A stretch of DNA of 64,000 nucleotides, taken from positions 1 through 64,000 of the forward strand of contig JACPOY010000009.1 of the NCBI GenBank assembly GCA_016191245.1, read 5' to 3'. Positions 7,488 to 15,142 of this stretch are shown here, piece after piece. The notes beneath the pieces were generated by a model. It was not told the DNA's origin. It did not search any database and worked only from the letters and a program-made list of their open reading frames with translations. The stretch is from Gammaproteobacteria bacterium (GTDB taxonomy: Bacteria; Pseudomonadota; Gammaproteobacteria; Berkiellales; Berkiellaceae). Position numbers and translations under genes: made by a program. Each line of letters opens with the position of its first letter. The first letter of the stretch is position 1.

Positions 7488-9728
7488 CTAAGGTTTATGC
7501 ATTTGAGATACGCTATCTTTATCCACACCGTTCTCTTTAACTTCACTTTCTTTTTGTGATTTTTCCTCCAATGTAAATGATTTTTTTTCACTCTTAACAA
7601 ATTTGTCTAAAGCAACTCCAAGAAATTTACGTGAACGTTGCTTACTTTGCGTTTTAAGATCAAATTCAGGTAAGTCAACTTTTGGCATTTTTTTGTCTTT
7701 TTCTAGTAGCGCTATAATCTTAGGTAGCTCTTCTTTAAAAACCGACTCATAGCCTCCATTTTTTGAAAGTTGATGAACAGCCTTAATTGCCTCAGATAAA
7801 TTAAGAGGATGAGGACCGTCGGATTGAACTTTAAGTTGATGTAAAATTTCATTCATTATTTCAATTTTTGGATTGTTTTTTGAATTTTTATTTTTTTTAA
7901 TAAGAGATTGAATCCTGACAGAAACAAGTGAACTTTCAATCTTAGACGCTAGGCTAGCATTTTCTGTATTGAATTTCTTTTTTAGACGCTCAGGTAGGCC
8001 TTGATATAATTCTAGTGTATTTTTCCAATCGGTACCGTCATTCTTGGATAGACTTTGATGACTTTTAATATAACTTTCAGCTATATAGTAAAACATATTT
8101 GCTCTAGGTATCTTTCCTTTTTTTTCAGCATCACTCATATCTTTAATCAGATCGCGCGCTTTATGATATCTCCCAGAATATAGGAATTTACGGTAAGCAT
8201 CATGCGCGCTTTTTTTACACTCAATAACACTTTTTTCAGGAATTTTCTCTTTCGAACCAGATATTCTATCTGCTTGCAATACGCATAATATGCCTTCTAC
8301 ATTGCTTCTGGGATTAGAATATGAGCATGTTCCATGCATTTGTAGTTTATCGCCTGTTAATAAAATGGGATTATCATAGTCTACGACCTTTTGTATTACT
8401 TCAGTAATTTCATCAATACTATCAAAGCTACCTTGAGTAAATTGACTTAACAAGCTCTTAATTGTTGCCTCATCTGTGCTTTTTAAATCAAATATTTTTG
8501 TACATTCATCAATACGTCCTCCTGTTGGCAGGAAACGATCAGTTAAAATTAATTTGTCTTTATAAATTGCAAGACCTAGCCCGTGACCCGTCGTGCTAAT
8601 AGGTAAAACAACGGGGTTATTTCCCTTATAGGCTGCATACCATTTTTCTTGACGTTCTCCTGGACTTTGAGTTTGTGTAGACGTCAATAGATTCATTGCA
8701 TCATGTATAACATTAAAATCGGTATTAATTAAATTTTCTCTTTCAATATATTTTTTAAGTTCTATCTCTAATGCTTTTCTAGATTTCTTACCGCCCCAAC
8801 CTTCAGTATAAACTGAAACAGTTTCATCATTTTTTCCTAAAGGAACAGGTATAACACCTCCCAAACCAAGAGAATTTCCTAGTTTTAAAAAAAATCCAAC
8901 ACCAAGAACATGACCATATTCTTTGACTGTATCCACATCTTTAAACCAATTTGCATTTAAATTATTATCTTGTAATATTTGTAAAACAGCACTCCTATCG
9001 ACGGTTTTGCTGATCAATTCAAGAAAAGTAAAATTATTCCTATCTACTGCGGTAACATCAGCACCATTTTCAATTAACCATTTGATTGCCATTAAGTTGC
9101 CATAACGTGCAGCAGCCATTAAAGGAGTATCCATATTTTCATCACGTGCATTTAAATCGACATTATTATTTTTCATTAACTCGAAAATCTCTAATGTTTC
9201 ATCGTCACGCCTGAGGGATTTGCATAGAGCATGTAATGGATGCACTCCATATTCACTGTCATCGTAAATATTAAGCCCCGTCATTTTATGAGTAATAAAT
9301 GCAGGTACTCTGGAAATTTTATTCATCGCGAAAGAGTGCAATAGATCCGAATTAGCTTTGGAAAAATCGGCATTCCTTGCGGCTAATTTATGTAAAAATT
9401 CAATTTTTCCTTCATTAGCGCATATATATACTGGCGTTTCTTGTTTATCGTTATGTTGATTCACATCTATTTTGGAATGCTGTAATAACAAATCAAAAAT
9501 TTCCATATTGGATTGTTTAATTGCACTCATTAAGGGGGTACTATTGTTTTTTACGTCATTGACATGCTTAAATCCATTTTTATCTAAGAATATCTTGATT
9601 TTACAAAGTTTCTCAATTTTTTCTCTAGTCCTACTTATCTCATAAGATTCTTCTTTCGTAATCGATTTCTTGTCACAGAGTTCTTCAAGAATATTTAATT
9701 GATCAAAGATTTCTTCGTCGATTGATTT
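7488..9728 (-). CDS. Ankyrin-repeat protein with an H-D-Q-C cysteine-protease-like domain; candidate secreted effector
   Basis: I place the start at the ATG at 9728, because the longer frame to 9836 opens inside a terminator; an ATG at 9755 is the alternative. Residues below are numbered from 9836. Ankyrin-type repeats are visible at about 98-127, 132-160 and 235-265 (TPLMAAARYGNLMAIKWLIE). A second domain at about 305-530 has His418, Asp433, Gln499 and Cys504 in QMHGTCSYSN. The same spacing occurs in the ankyrin protein at 57961-59358, and the order suits clan CE peptidases or acyltransferases. The C-terminal 250 residues are charged and helical, ending in a Lys/Glu-rich tail. No signal peptide is present. 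Together with the host type this suggests a Dot/Icm-type effector, which is inference. Confidence 0.7.
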   Translation of the reverse strand, partial: KSIDEEIFDQLNILEELCDKKSITKEESYEISRTREKIEKLCKIKIFLDKNGFKHVNDVKNNSTPLMSAIKQSNMEIFDLLLQHSKIDVNQHNDKQETPVYICANEGKIEFLHKLAARNADFSKANSDLLHSFAMNKISRVPAFITHKMTGLNIYDDSEYGVHPLHALCKSLRRDDETLEIFELMKNNNVDLNARDENMDTPLMAAARYGNLMAIKWLIENGADVTAVDRNNFTFLELISKTVDRSAVLQILQDNNLNANWFKDVDTVKEYGHVLGVGFFLKLGNSLGLGGVIPVPLGKNDETVSVYTEGWGGKKSRKALEIELKKYIERENLINTDFNVIHDAMNLLTSTQTQSPGERQEKWYAAYKGNNPVVLPISTTGHGLGLAIYKDKLILTDRFLPTGGRIDECTKIFDLKSTDEATIKSLLSQFTQGSFDSIDEITEVIQKVVDYDNPILLTGDKLQMHGTCSYSNPRSNVEGILCVLQADRISGSKEKIPEKSVIECKKSAHDAYRKFLYSGRYHKARDLIKDMSDAEKKGKIPRANMFYYIAESYIKSHQSLSKNDGTDWKNTLELYQGLPERLKKKFNTENASLASKIESSLVSVRIQSLIKKNKNSKNNPKIEIMNEILHQLKVQSDGPHPLNLSEAIKAVHQLSKNGGYESVFKEELPKIIALLEKDKKMPKVDLPEFDLKTQSKQRSRKFLGVALDKFVKSEKKSFTLEEKSQKESEVKENGVDKDSVSQMHKP

Positions 9729-9820
9729 CATAGCCAACCACATATCAAAAGTCATGTTTTTATGACAGTTGCACAAAGATGTTAGTTCAAGGTGTTTCAG
9801 TAAATGTGAGGTTACACGCA

Positions 9821-9848
9821 AAAAAAATGCACCCATAGGTGCATTTTT
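9821..9848 (-). terminator. Rho-independent terminator of the DUF4389 gene
   Basis: An 11-bp stem (AAAAATGCACC with GGTGCATTTTT) closes a CATA loop. On the minus strand it is followed by an uninterrupted T-run, which makes it a canonical terminator for the gene ending at 9866. It is near-symmetrical and could also work on the plus strand. It covers the first codons of the longest possible ankyrin-protein frame. Confidence 0.8.
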
Positions 9849-9865
9849 ATATTAATTAGCTATTT

Positions 9866-10177
9866 TTAATTTTTTTCAGTGATAAGAGGGAGTTTAACTT
9901 TAGGCCAAGATTTAAAAGGAAATGGCATTTCATCAGTGTTGTAAGTAACGAAATTAAGAATATCACTAGCATAATGGCTCATTGTTTTTCCAAAATGCTG
10001 CAAATGTTCATTTGATTTTTTAAATATCAACTGTGATAAAAATTGAAAGAGAACAATGAAAAAGCTAACAAATATAGCAATGTAGCTGATGACCAAAAAC
10101 AGCAGCATATAAGCCCCTCTGATCAAAATGGGTTTATATACAGATTCTTTAGGAGTTTGTTCAGAATGTGTTGTCAT
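9866..10177 (-). CDS. DUF4389 small membrane protein
   Basis: This protein of about 103 residues has one or two membrane segments (about 20-50). It then shows the conserved-looking FGKTMSHYASDILNFVTYNTDEMPFPF region typical of DUF4389 proteins, whose function is unknown. A TTG six bases upstream (10183) is an equally possible start and has AGGT at short spacing. A strong terminator follows the gene. Confidence 0.75.
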   Translation of the reverse strand: MTTHSEQTPKESVYKPILIRGAYMLLFLVISYIAIFVSFFIVLFQFLSQLIFKKSNEHLQHFGKTMSHYASDILNFVTYNTDEMPFPFKSWPKVKLPLITEKN

Positions 10178-10288
10178 AGTCAATATTACCTAATCCGAGT
10201 TAATAATCCATCTACTAAGTATTAGTTTAGATTACGACCTATAAATCAATCAAATACTCCCCTTTGATACTGTTATTATTTTATGCAT

Positions 10289-10555
10289 TCACTCTCCTGA
10301 AACAAGGGCCATGGATATTGGCATAAGATCTATACTGTAAGAAATACTTGATATCTGATCAAATTCAGGACATTGTCTTATGATATTCCATCCTAAATCA
10401 TCTATATTAAAGCTTGATAAATTATCTCTATTTGATTGAAAGAAGCTTTCAACGCAATGTGCTGGGATCCCATCGAATTCAATTTTAGTCGAAACGGCTA
10501 AATATTGCGTGCCACCTGAAACTTGTTTTTTTTCTTCATTGGTTAACTGTTTCAT
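10289..10555 (-). CDS. Double-glycine-leader peptide precursor 1
   Basis: An 88-residue product that begins with MKQLTNEEKKQVSGG, a textbook double-glycine leader of the kind cut by C39-peptidase ABC exporters of bacteriocins and peptide pheromones. The predicted core is about 73 residues with Cys34 and Cys62. It aligns with the neighbouring peptide gene: the leader, both cysteines and the 27-28 residue spacing between them are shared. GGAG stands 8 nt before the ATG. The gene lies 18 nt downstream of precursor 2, in an operon with the membrane protein at 10852-11679. No exporter or modifying enzyme is adjacent, so the product and its activity are unknown. Confidence 0.75.
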   Translation of the reverse strand: MKQLTNEEKKQVSGGTQYLAVSTKIEFDGIPAHCVESFFQSNRDNLSSFNIDDLGWNIIRQCPEFDQISSISYSIDLMPISMALVSGE

Positions 10556-10573
10556 TATTATTACTCCAAAATA

Positions 10574-10831
10574 TTAAATAAATTCTACTTTACAAGGAGA
10601 AATTACATCCATTCGATCAAATAGTAGATCTAATTCATTGATTGAACATGAAGCTAATACTAAAGCTTCGAGTTGCTCTTCTGGTAACGATGAAGCATAG
10701 CCATTCTGAAAAGTTTGAACTAAGACGGCAAGACAAAGATCAGAAACGTCATTGGTTGGAATCATTTGTGTAATCACAAGATTCGCAGCTCCTGAAATGA
10801 GTTTTATTTCTGAAATATCAAGTGTTTTCAT
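10574..10831 (-). CDS. Double-glycine-type-leader peptide precursor 2
   Basis: An 85-residue product with the leader MKTLDISEIKLISGA, a Gly-Ala variant of the double-glycine cleavage site. The predicted core of about 70 residues has Cys33, Cys62 and Cys80. The first two cysteines align with Cys34 and Cys62 of precursor 1, so the two genes are diverged duplicates. GAGAGGG sits 6 nt before the ATG, which supports translation. The gene lies 20 nt after the membrane-protein gene and 18 nt before precursor 1. Possible roles are a two-peptide bacteriocin, a signalling pair or host-directed peptides. Nothing in the sequence chooses between them. Confidence 0.72.
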   Translation of the reverse strand: MKTLDISEIKLISGAANLVITQMIPTNDVSDLCLAVLVQTFQNGYASSLPEEQLEALVLASCSINELDLLFDRMDVISPCKVEFI

Positions 10832-10851
10832 AAAATACCCTCTCTTTATAA

Positions 10852-11679
10852 TTAAAAAAGTGACGTTAAAGCAAGTCTTGATGGTTTATCACTTGAATGA
10901 TTGTCTATCTCAACAAGTTTCTGTTCTTTTTCAGATATTTTGCTATTTTTTTTCATAGATTCGTAGGCTGGTAATATCATTGTAAAGCCATCTTCATCAA
11001 GAGGGTCAATCTCTTCACTATCCGTTATATTCATGAGCTCAAATTCGGCAAATATTTCTTCTGCATTCTGTAATGATTGCTTTGGAGTATTTGCTGTTCT
11101 TTTAGAAATTAGTTTTTGGAATTGACCAATTTTATTACTAATATATTCGACAGCACTTGCTGCACTATAAGATGTAGGCGCTACTAATACCCCAACAACA
11201 TACGAGCCATATTGATGCGAAAAAGAGGTAAGAAATTTTTTGCAAGGAGAAAAAAACATACCATATAACAAACTATCGGAATTTGGAACGCCAAATATAA
11301 TTGTATATGCTTTGGTGAATAAACTTGAAGAAAAAGTGGCTGCAATAGGGCCGCCAAAATAAGTTCCAAGTAGTGTCATTGTAATTGCAAAAGAAACTTT
11401 ATGAAAAAAATGGCTACTTTCGCTTTCGTTGCCTGATTCTTTATCATGCTGGACTTTTAACTGACTAGCACTTTCTTCGAATATTTTCTTTGTTTGTTCT
11501 TCAATTTTAGTTATTTCTTCGTTTGAAAGTAAAGGAAAGACTCGATGTAAAATATCAGAAAAATTCTCGTTTCTTAATGCATTTTCCAATAATTTTTGGA
11601 TGTCATCAATTTGCGTCTTGTTAGGGCCACTTGAGGAAGTATCATTAGAATCTTCAGCAGATGAAGTACCTAAAAGCAT
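10852..11679 (-). CDS. Membrane protein heading the double-glycine peptide operon
   Basis: A 275-residue protein that I do not recognise. The N-terminal 95 residues are acidic, Ser-rich and helical. Two hydrophobic stretches (about 95-125 and 150-185) could span or insert into a membrane. The C-terminal 80 residues are again charged. AAGGAG lies 6 nt before the ATG. It is the first gene of a three-gene operon with two double-glycine peptides, so an immunity, accessory or co-exported role is possible but unproven. No ATP-binding or protease motif is seen, so it is not the exporter. Confidence 0.6.
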   Translation of the reverse strand: MLLGTSSAEDSNDTSSSGPNKTQIDDIQKLLENALRNENFSDILHRVFPLLSNEEITKIEEQTKKIFEESASQLKVQHDKESGNESESSHFFHKVSFAITMTLLGTYFGGPIAATFSSSLFTKAYTIIFGVPNSDSLLYGMFFSPCKKFLTSFSHQYGSYVVGVLVAPTSYSAASAVEYISNKIGQFQKLISKRTANTPKQSLQNAEEIFAEFELMNITDSEEIDPLDEDGFTMILPAYESMKKNSKISEKEQKLVEIDNHSSDKPSRLALTSLF

Positions 11680-11773
11680 GATTTACTCCTTAACTTTTTA
11701 ACTACAACGACAACAATTATATCAATTGATGACAATATTTAATATAAGTTATAGATTAAGAAAGTTACTCCGA

Positions 11774-12055
11774 TTACATTTTTCCAGTTAATATTAGTTT
11801 GTTTTTATCGCTTTTGCTGAGACGCTTAATATAGTATTCAGCTTTTGAGGCTTCAGATCTGGTTCCAATTAACTGTTGAAATACCAGTTTTAAAGGACCT
11901 TTACCACGCAAGTACTTGGCAGATTTTTTATCTTGAGATTGATGTTCTACAAATCTTCTTTGAACGTCAGTAGCTATCCCCGTATAAAGGGTTCCACTAT
12001 GTGTTTGTACTAGATAGAGACTCCACGTTTGGCATTCTTTTTTTTTAAAAAGCAA
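11774..12055 (-). CDS. GIY-YIG domain protein, YhbQ-like
   Basis: A 93-residue single-domain GIY-YIG nuclease-fold protein. The signature reads SLYLVQTHSGTLYTGIATD with the following RRFVEH, and a late Glu (AEYYIKRL) is in place. YhbQ/UPF0213 relatives are thought to act on DNA, but their role is not settled. The start is a TTG inside the 3' end of tag, giving a 46-nt overlap. An A AAA AAG heptamer lies in that overlap, so a -1 shift from tag could also enter this frame. Confidence 0.85.
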   Translation of the reverse strand: MLFKKKECQTWSLYLVQTHSGTLYTGIATDVQRRFVEHQSQDKKSAKYLRGKGPLKLVFQQLIGTRSEASKAEYYIKRLSKSDKNKLILTGKM

Positions 12056-12609
12056 TTCAAAGCATGATCATCGACCATGCCAATGGCTTGCATGTAAGCA
12101 TAGATAATAGTACTGCCAACAAAACGAAAGCCTCTTTTTTTAAGATCCTTCGAAATTTTATCGCTAATAAGTGTCTTGGTAGGATAATCTTTGGTATTTT
12201 TAAATGCATTCACAATGGGTTTACCACCCACATAAGCCCAAATAAACTTATCAAATGAGCCAAATTCTTTTTGTACTTCCAAGAACGCTTTAGCATTAGT
12301 CACTGTAGATTGAACTTTTAGTCTATTTCTTACTATTCCTGGATTTTCAAGAAGTTTTTTAATTTTAGCAGGAGTATATTTTGCCACTTTTTGTGGATTA
12401 AAATTATCAAATGCTTTTTTATAATTTTCTCTTTTATTTAAAATAGTTTCCCAGCTTAAACCAGCCTGTGCACCTTCTAATGTTAACATCTCAAAATGTT
12501 TTCTATCATCATGAACAGGTTTACCCCATTCCTTATCATGATAGGAAACATATAATGGGTTAGCATGATTTGCCCAAGAACAACGTGTTTTTGTTTTTTT
12601 TGCTTTCAC
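12010..12609 (-). CDS. tag: DNA-3-methyladenine glycosylase I
   Basis: Removes 3-methyladenine from alkylated DNA, starting base-excision repair. The 199-residue protein has the Tag signature RCSWANHANPLYVSYHDKEWG near the N-terminus. The zinc ligands appear as the Cys of RCSW, the His of SYHD, and the His and Cys of DDHALNC near the C-terminus. It begins 3 nt after hemB and overlaps the GIY-YIG gene, so hemB, tag and the GIY-YIG gene form one transcription unit. The C-terminus is slightly extended and Lys-rich over the A-run. Confidence 0.93.
   Translation of the reverse strand: MKAKKTKTRCSWANHANPLYVSYHDKEWGKPVHDDRKHFEMLTLEGAQAGLSWETILNKRENYKKAFDNFNPQKVAKYTPAKIKKLLENPGIVRNRLKVQSTVTNAKAFLEVQKEFGSFDKFIWAYVGGKPIVNAFKNTKDYPTKTLISDKISKDLKKRGFRFVGSTIIYAYMQAIGMVDDHALNCFLKKKNAKRGVSI
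12037..12043 (-). other. Candidate -1 frameshift site A AAA AAG at the tag/GIY-YIG junction
   Basis: In the tag reading frame the codons run TTA AAA AAA AAG, so the heptamer A AAA AAG is in the phase known from dnaX-type slippage. The -1 frame after it is exactly the GIY-YIG frame, with no stop between. No strong downstream hairpin is obvious, so this may simply be a translational overlap across an A9 tract. Confidence 0.35.
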
Positions 12610-12612
12610 AAT

Positions 12613-13629
12613 TTAACCCAGATCTTTTGCCAACTCTTTAGTGAAGTAATTAATAATGAAGTCAGCTCCTGCGCGCTTAATACCTGTTAGCACTTCTAAA
12701 GCCACTTTATTCCCATCAATCCAACCTTTTTCGGCAGCTGCTTTTATCATCGAAAACTCACCACTAACATGATAAGCGCCTAAAGGAACATGAGGGAATT
12801 TTTGTTTTACGCGAAAAATCACATCTAAGTATGCTTGAGCAGGTTTTACCATAAGCATATCCGCACCTTCAAGCAAATCAAGCTCAACTTCACGCAATGC
12901 TTCCATACCATTAGCAGGATCCATTTGATAGGTTTTTCTATCTCCAAACTTAGGTGCACCTTCCGCTGCTTGCCTAAATGGTCCATATAATGAAGATGCA
13001 TATTTTATCGAATAGCTTAAAATGGGGAGCTGATGAAAACCTTCGCTATCTAATCCATAGCGTGCTGCAGCTACTTGGCCATCTATACTTCCACTTGGTG
13101 CAATAATATCCGCGCCAGATTTCGCAAAGCTAATCGCTTGTTTAGCTATAATTTCCAGTGTTTTATCATTGTGGACATCTTTGGTTCCACGAAATTCTTC
13201 AATCACACCGCAATGACCATGATCGGTATATTCACAACAACAAACATCTGCCATGACCAGCATTTCAGGAGCGACGTCTTTCACTATTTGTATAGCACGT
13301 TGAACAATGCCATTGGCATCATAAGAATCAGAAGCTAATGCATCTTTATGTTCGGGAATGCCAAACAAAAGAACAGATTGAACTCCTAGTGATCTTAATT
13401 CTCTGATTTCATTGGCTAGTTTGTCTAAACTGAATTGAAATAGTCCTGGCATGGAACTAATAGGATCTTTTCTGTCCTGACCATATTTAATAAATAATGG
13501 CATCACAAGATCATTCAAATTTAATTCTGTTTCACGGATTAAATCACGCATTTGTTGATTTGCCCGCATTCTGCGAAGGCGTATATGAGGAAAATGACCA
13601 GAAGTTTGAAATTGATCTTTGGACATCAT
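12613..13629 (-). CDS. hemB: Delta-aminolevulinic acid dehydratase (porphobilinogen synthase)
   Basis: Condenses two 5-aminolevulinate molecules into porphobilinogen in the cytosolic haem pathway. The 338-residue protein shows the zinc-binding cysteine cluster in DVCCCEYTDHGHCG, the region APSGSIDGQV near the first active-site lysine region, and MVKPAQAYLD with the Schiff-base lysine. Length and motifs are normal. Two ATGs are adjacent at the start. It leads the operon with tag and the GIY-YIG gene. Confidence 0.96.
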   Translation of the reverse strand: MMSKDQFQTSGHFPHIRLRRMRANQQMRDLIRETELNLNDLVMPLFIKYGQDRKDPISSMPGLFQFSLDKLANEIRELRSLGVQSVLLFGIPEHKDALASDSYDANGIVQRAIQIVKDVAPEMLVMADVCCCEYTDHGHCGVIEEFRGTKDVHNDKTLEIIAKQAISFAKSGADIIAPSGSIDGQVAAARYGLDSEGFHQLPILSYSIKYASSLYGPFRQAAEGAPKFGDRKTYQMDPANGMEALREVELDLLEGADMLMVKPAQAYLDVIFRVKQKFPHVPLGAYHVSGEFSMIKAAAEKGWIDGNKVALEVLTGIKRAGADFIINYFTKELAKDLG

Positions 13630-13726
13630 CGTTACCCATCATTAACCAAGAAATGGGATAAATGTACCCGAAGTTGCTTAAAAAGGCTATCATCAGACAA
13701 TTCAGTATGTTGGCTGAATGGCTAAA

Positions 13727-13754
13727 TAGATCCTCTTATCATCAAGAGGATCTA
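13727..13754 (-). terminator. 11-bp hairpin after the DUF2059 gene
   Basis: A perfect stem (TAGATCCTCTT with AAGAGGATCTA) and a 6-nt loop lie 15 nt past the stop of the DUF2059 gene. The following T-tract is short (TTTAGCC), so it is a probable terminator rather than an ideal one. Confidence 0.55.
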
Positions 13755-13768
13755 TCAATAGCAGATCG

Positions 13769-14323
13769 TTATTTTTCTTTACTCTTTTTCTTGGGTTTTT
13801 CACTTTCTTTATCAGTGGTTTTGTCCGTTGTTTTCTCATTTTCTTTTTGATCTTGAGCTTGGGCTTCTTTTTCTATTTTAGTAAATAAAGCTTCAAATTT
13901 ATCTTTATTTTTTTCTAATCTTTCACTTGTATAAGTTATTGAAGATTGTGTAATAGTTGGCATTTTTGAAAGAATTTTTTGGCCGACGGGAGATTGATAG
14001 AATGTTATTAAGGCTTGTATTTCTTCATCTGAAAAATTCTCATTAAATAATTTTATCAAATATTTATTGAAATCTTCTTTGTCAAGCACTTCATGATAGA
14101 GCTTTAATATTTCATCTTTATGCTTGGTAAAAATGGGATATTGTTGTATGAGTTGATCTGTTCCTGCTTCAATTTGTTGATCGATCATTTCATCCATTTT
14201 GACTGTTTTAATAAATTCTTGGATTTTAGCATCTTTTGCGGATTTCGTTTCTTCGCCAATAGCAATATTTGAGATAAATGCCAAACATATGCCAAGTGCT
14301 ATTAAGAAATTTGTTTTTTTCAT
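13769..14323 (-). CDS. DUF2059 periplasmic protein
   Basis: A 184-residue protein with a signal peptide (residues 1-23). The DUF2059 core is recognisable by LFNENFSDEEIQALITFYQSPVG (about 97-119, written here to show the family's typical helix pair) and the following IL-rich segment. Function is unknown across the family. The last 35 residues are a low-complexity Lys/Glu/Thr tail, which is longer than I would expect. The gene is flanked by a hairpin and stands alone. Confidence 0.75.
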   Translation of the reverse strand: MKKTNFLIALGICLAFISNIAIGEETKSAKDAKIQEFIKTVKMDEMIDQQIEAGTDQLIQQYPIFTKHKDEILKLYHEVLDKEDFNKYLIKLFNENFSDEEIQALITFYQSPVGQKILSKMPTITQSSITYTSERLEKNKDKFEALFTKIEKEAQAQDQKENEKTTDKTTDKESEKPKKKSKEK

Positions 14324-14422
14324 ACCACACCCAATAATGAAATATCTATGTCACAATCATAGTCAATATTTTTTATTCGCATTATATAATTAGCAGTAAA
14401 TTTATACAGATACCAGTGTATT

Positions 14423-14920
14423 TCAACTTAATTCAGGAATTTTAATAATGTTAGGATGATGTTCGATTAACTCAAAAAATCGTAAAAATTCTTTCATTTT
14501 CATGCTAAGGGTTAAATCATTTTGCAGAGGATGAAAATTCACAATCTCATGTTGTAAAAATTCTTCATCTAGTAAAAAAATGACTTCCTTTTTTGCATCA
14601 TGCAACAAACCATAAGGAGTTACTGATCCCGGTGTTAATTGTAATTTTTGCTCTAATTCCTCTTTACTTGCAAATGATAAACCCCCTTTGCCAAATTTTT
14701 TTGAAAGTGTTTTAAGATCAACGCGTTTGTGTTCTAACACACTTACTAAAAAATAAGATTTTTTCTTATCCTTTAGAAACAAATTTTTACTATGGGCGCC
14801 CATAATGCTGGCGCTTAGATGCTTCCCCTCATCTACTGTAAAAATAGGCTCATGTTCATACATTTCAAAATCTAATTGATATTCATTTAACAATGCCACA
14901 AGGGCCAAATTTTTATTCAT
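14423..14920 (-). CDS. Prolyl-tRNA editing protein, ProX/YbaK type
   Basis: A 165-residue YbaK-fold deacylase, most like the free-standing ProXp-ala group that clears alanine from tRNA-Pro. Visible features are EHEPIFTVDE near the N-terminus, GAHSKNLFLKDKK near 40-52, and the GSVTPYGLLHD stretch near 100. All match this family's substrate cleft. The TTG six bases upstream (14926) opens the frame, but the ATG at 14920 is preferred. The gene stands alone. Confidence 0.85.
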   Translation of the reverse strand: MNKNLALVALLNEYQLDFEMYEHEPIFTVDEGKHLSASIMGAHSKNLFLKDKKKSYFLVSVLEHKRVDLKTLSKKFGKGGLSFASKEELEQKLQLTPGSVTPYGLLHDAKKEVIFLLDEEFLQHEIVNFHPLQNDLTLSMKMKEFLRFFELIEHHPNIIKIPELS

Positions 14921-15025
14921 TACCAAACCATTATTTAGTTAACGGTATTAAAAAACTCATTTCAAGCTCTTATTATTTATATTATAATTCAGGCTTATTT
15001 TCGTTTGATCAATCTTTACTCGAAG

Positions 15026-15130
15026 CAATTTAGTTTTAGGCTAGGCGGCAAGGCTTCGAGCAACTGGAGTGTATACATAATACATGACAGTTGTGAGAAG
15101 TCGCAGACAACAACGCATAAAAGCAAATTG
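15026..15130 (+). promoter_or_regulatory. Folded RNA element in the 5' leader of the HAD phosphatase gene
   Basis: A nested structure can be drawn by eye. CAATTT (15026-15031) pairs with AAATTG (15125-15130). GGCTTC pairs with GAAGTC. CAACTG pairs with CAGTTG. GTGTAT pairs with ATACAT around an ACATA loop. Two internal loops carry opposing GA dinucleotides. The outer stem ends exactly where the Shine-Dalgarno GGAAAGAG begins, 13 nt before the ATG. This placement suggests control of translation or mRNA stability. Sequences of this general kind may be dispersed elsewhere in the genome; only one copy is in this window. Confidence 0.5.
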
Positions 15131-15142
15131 GAAAGAGTAAAT

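Noticed and set aside
15005..15142. N-terminal extension of the HAD phosphatase frame
   Set aside because: The region is a folded RNA with the Shine-Dalgarno at its end, and homologous proteins begin near the ATG at 15143.
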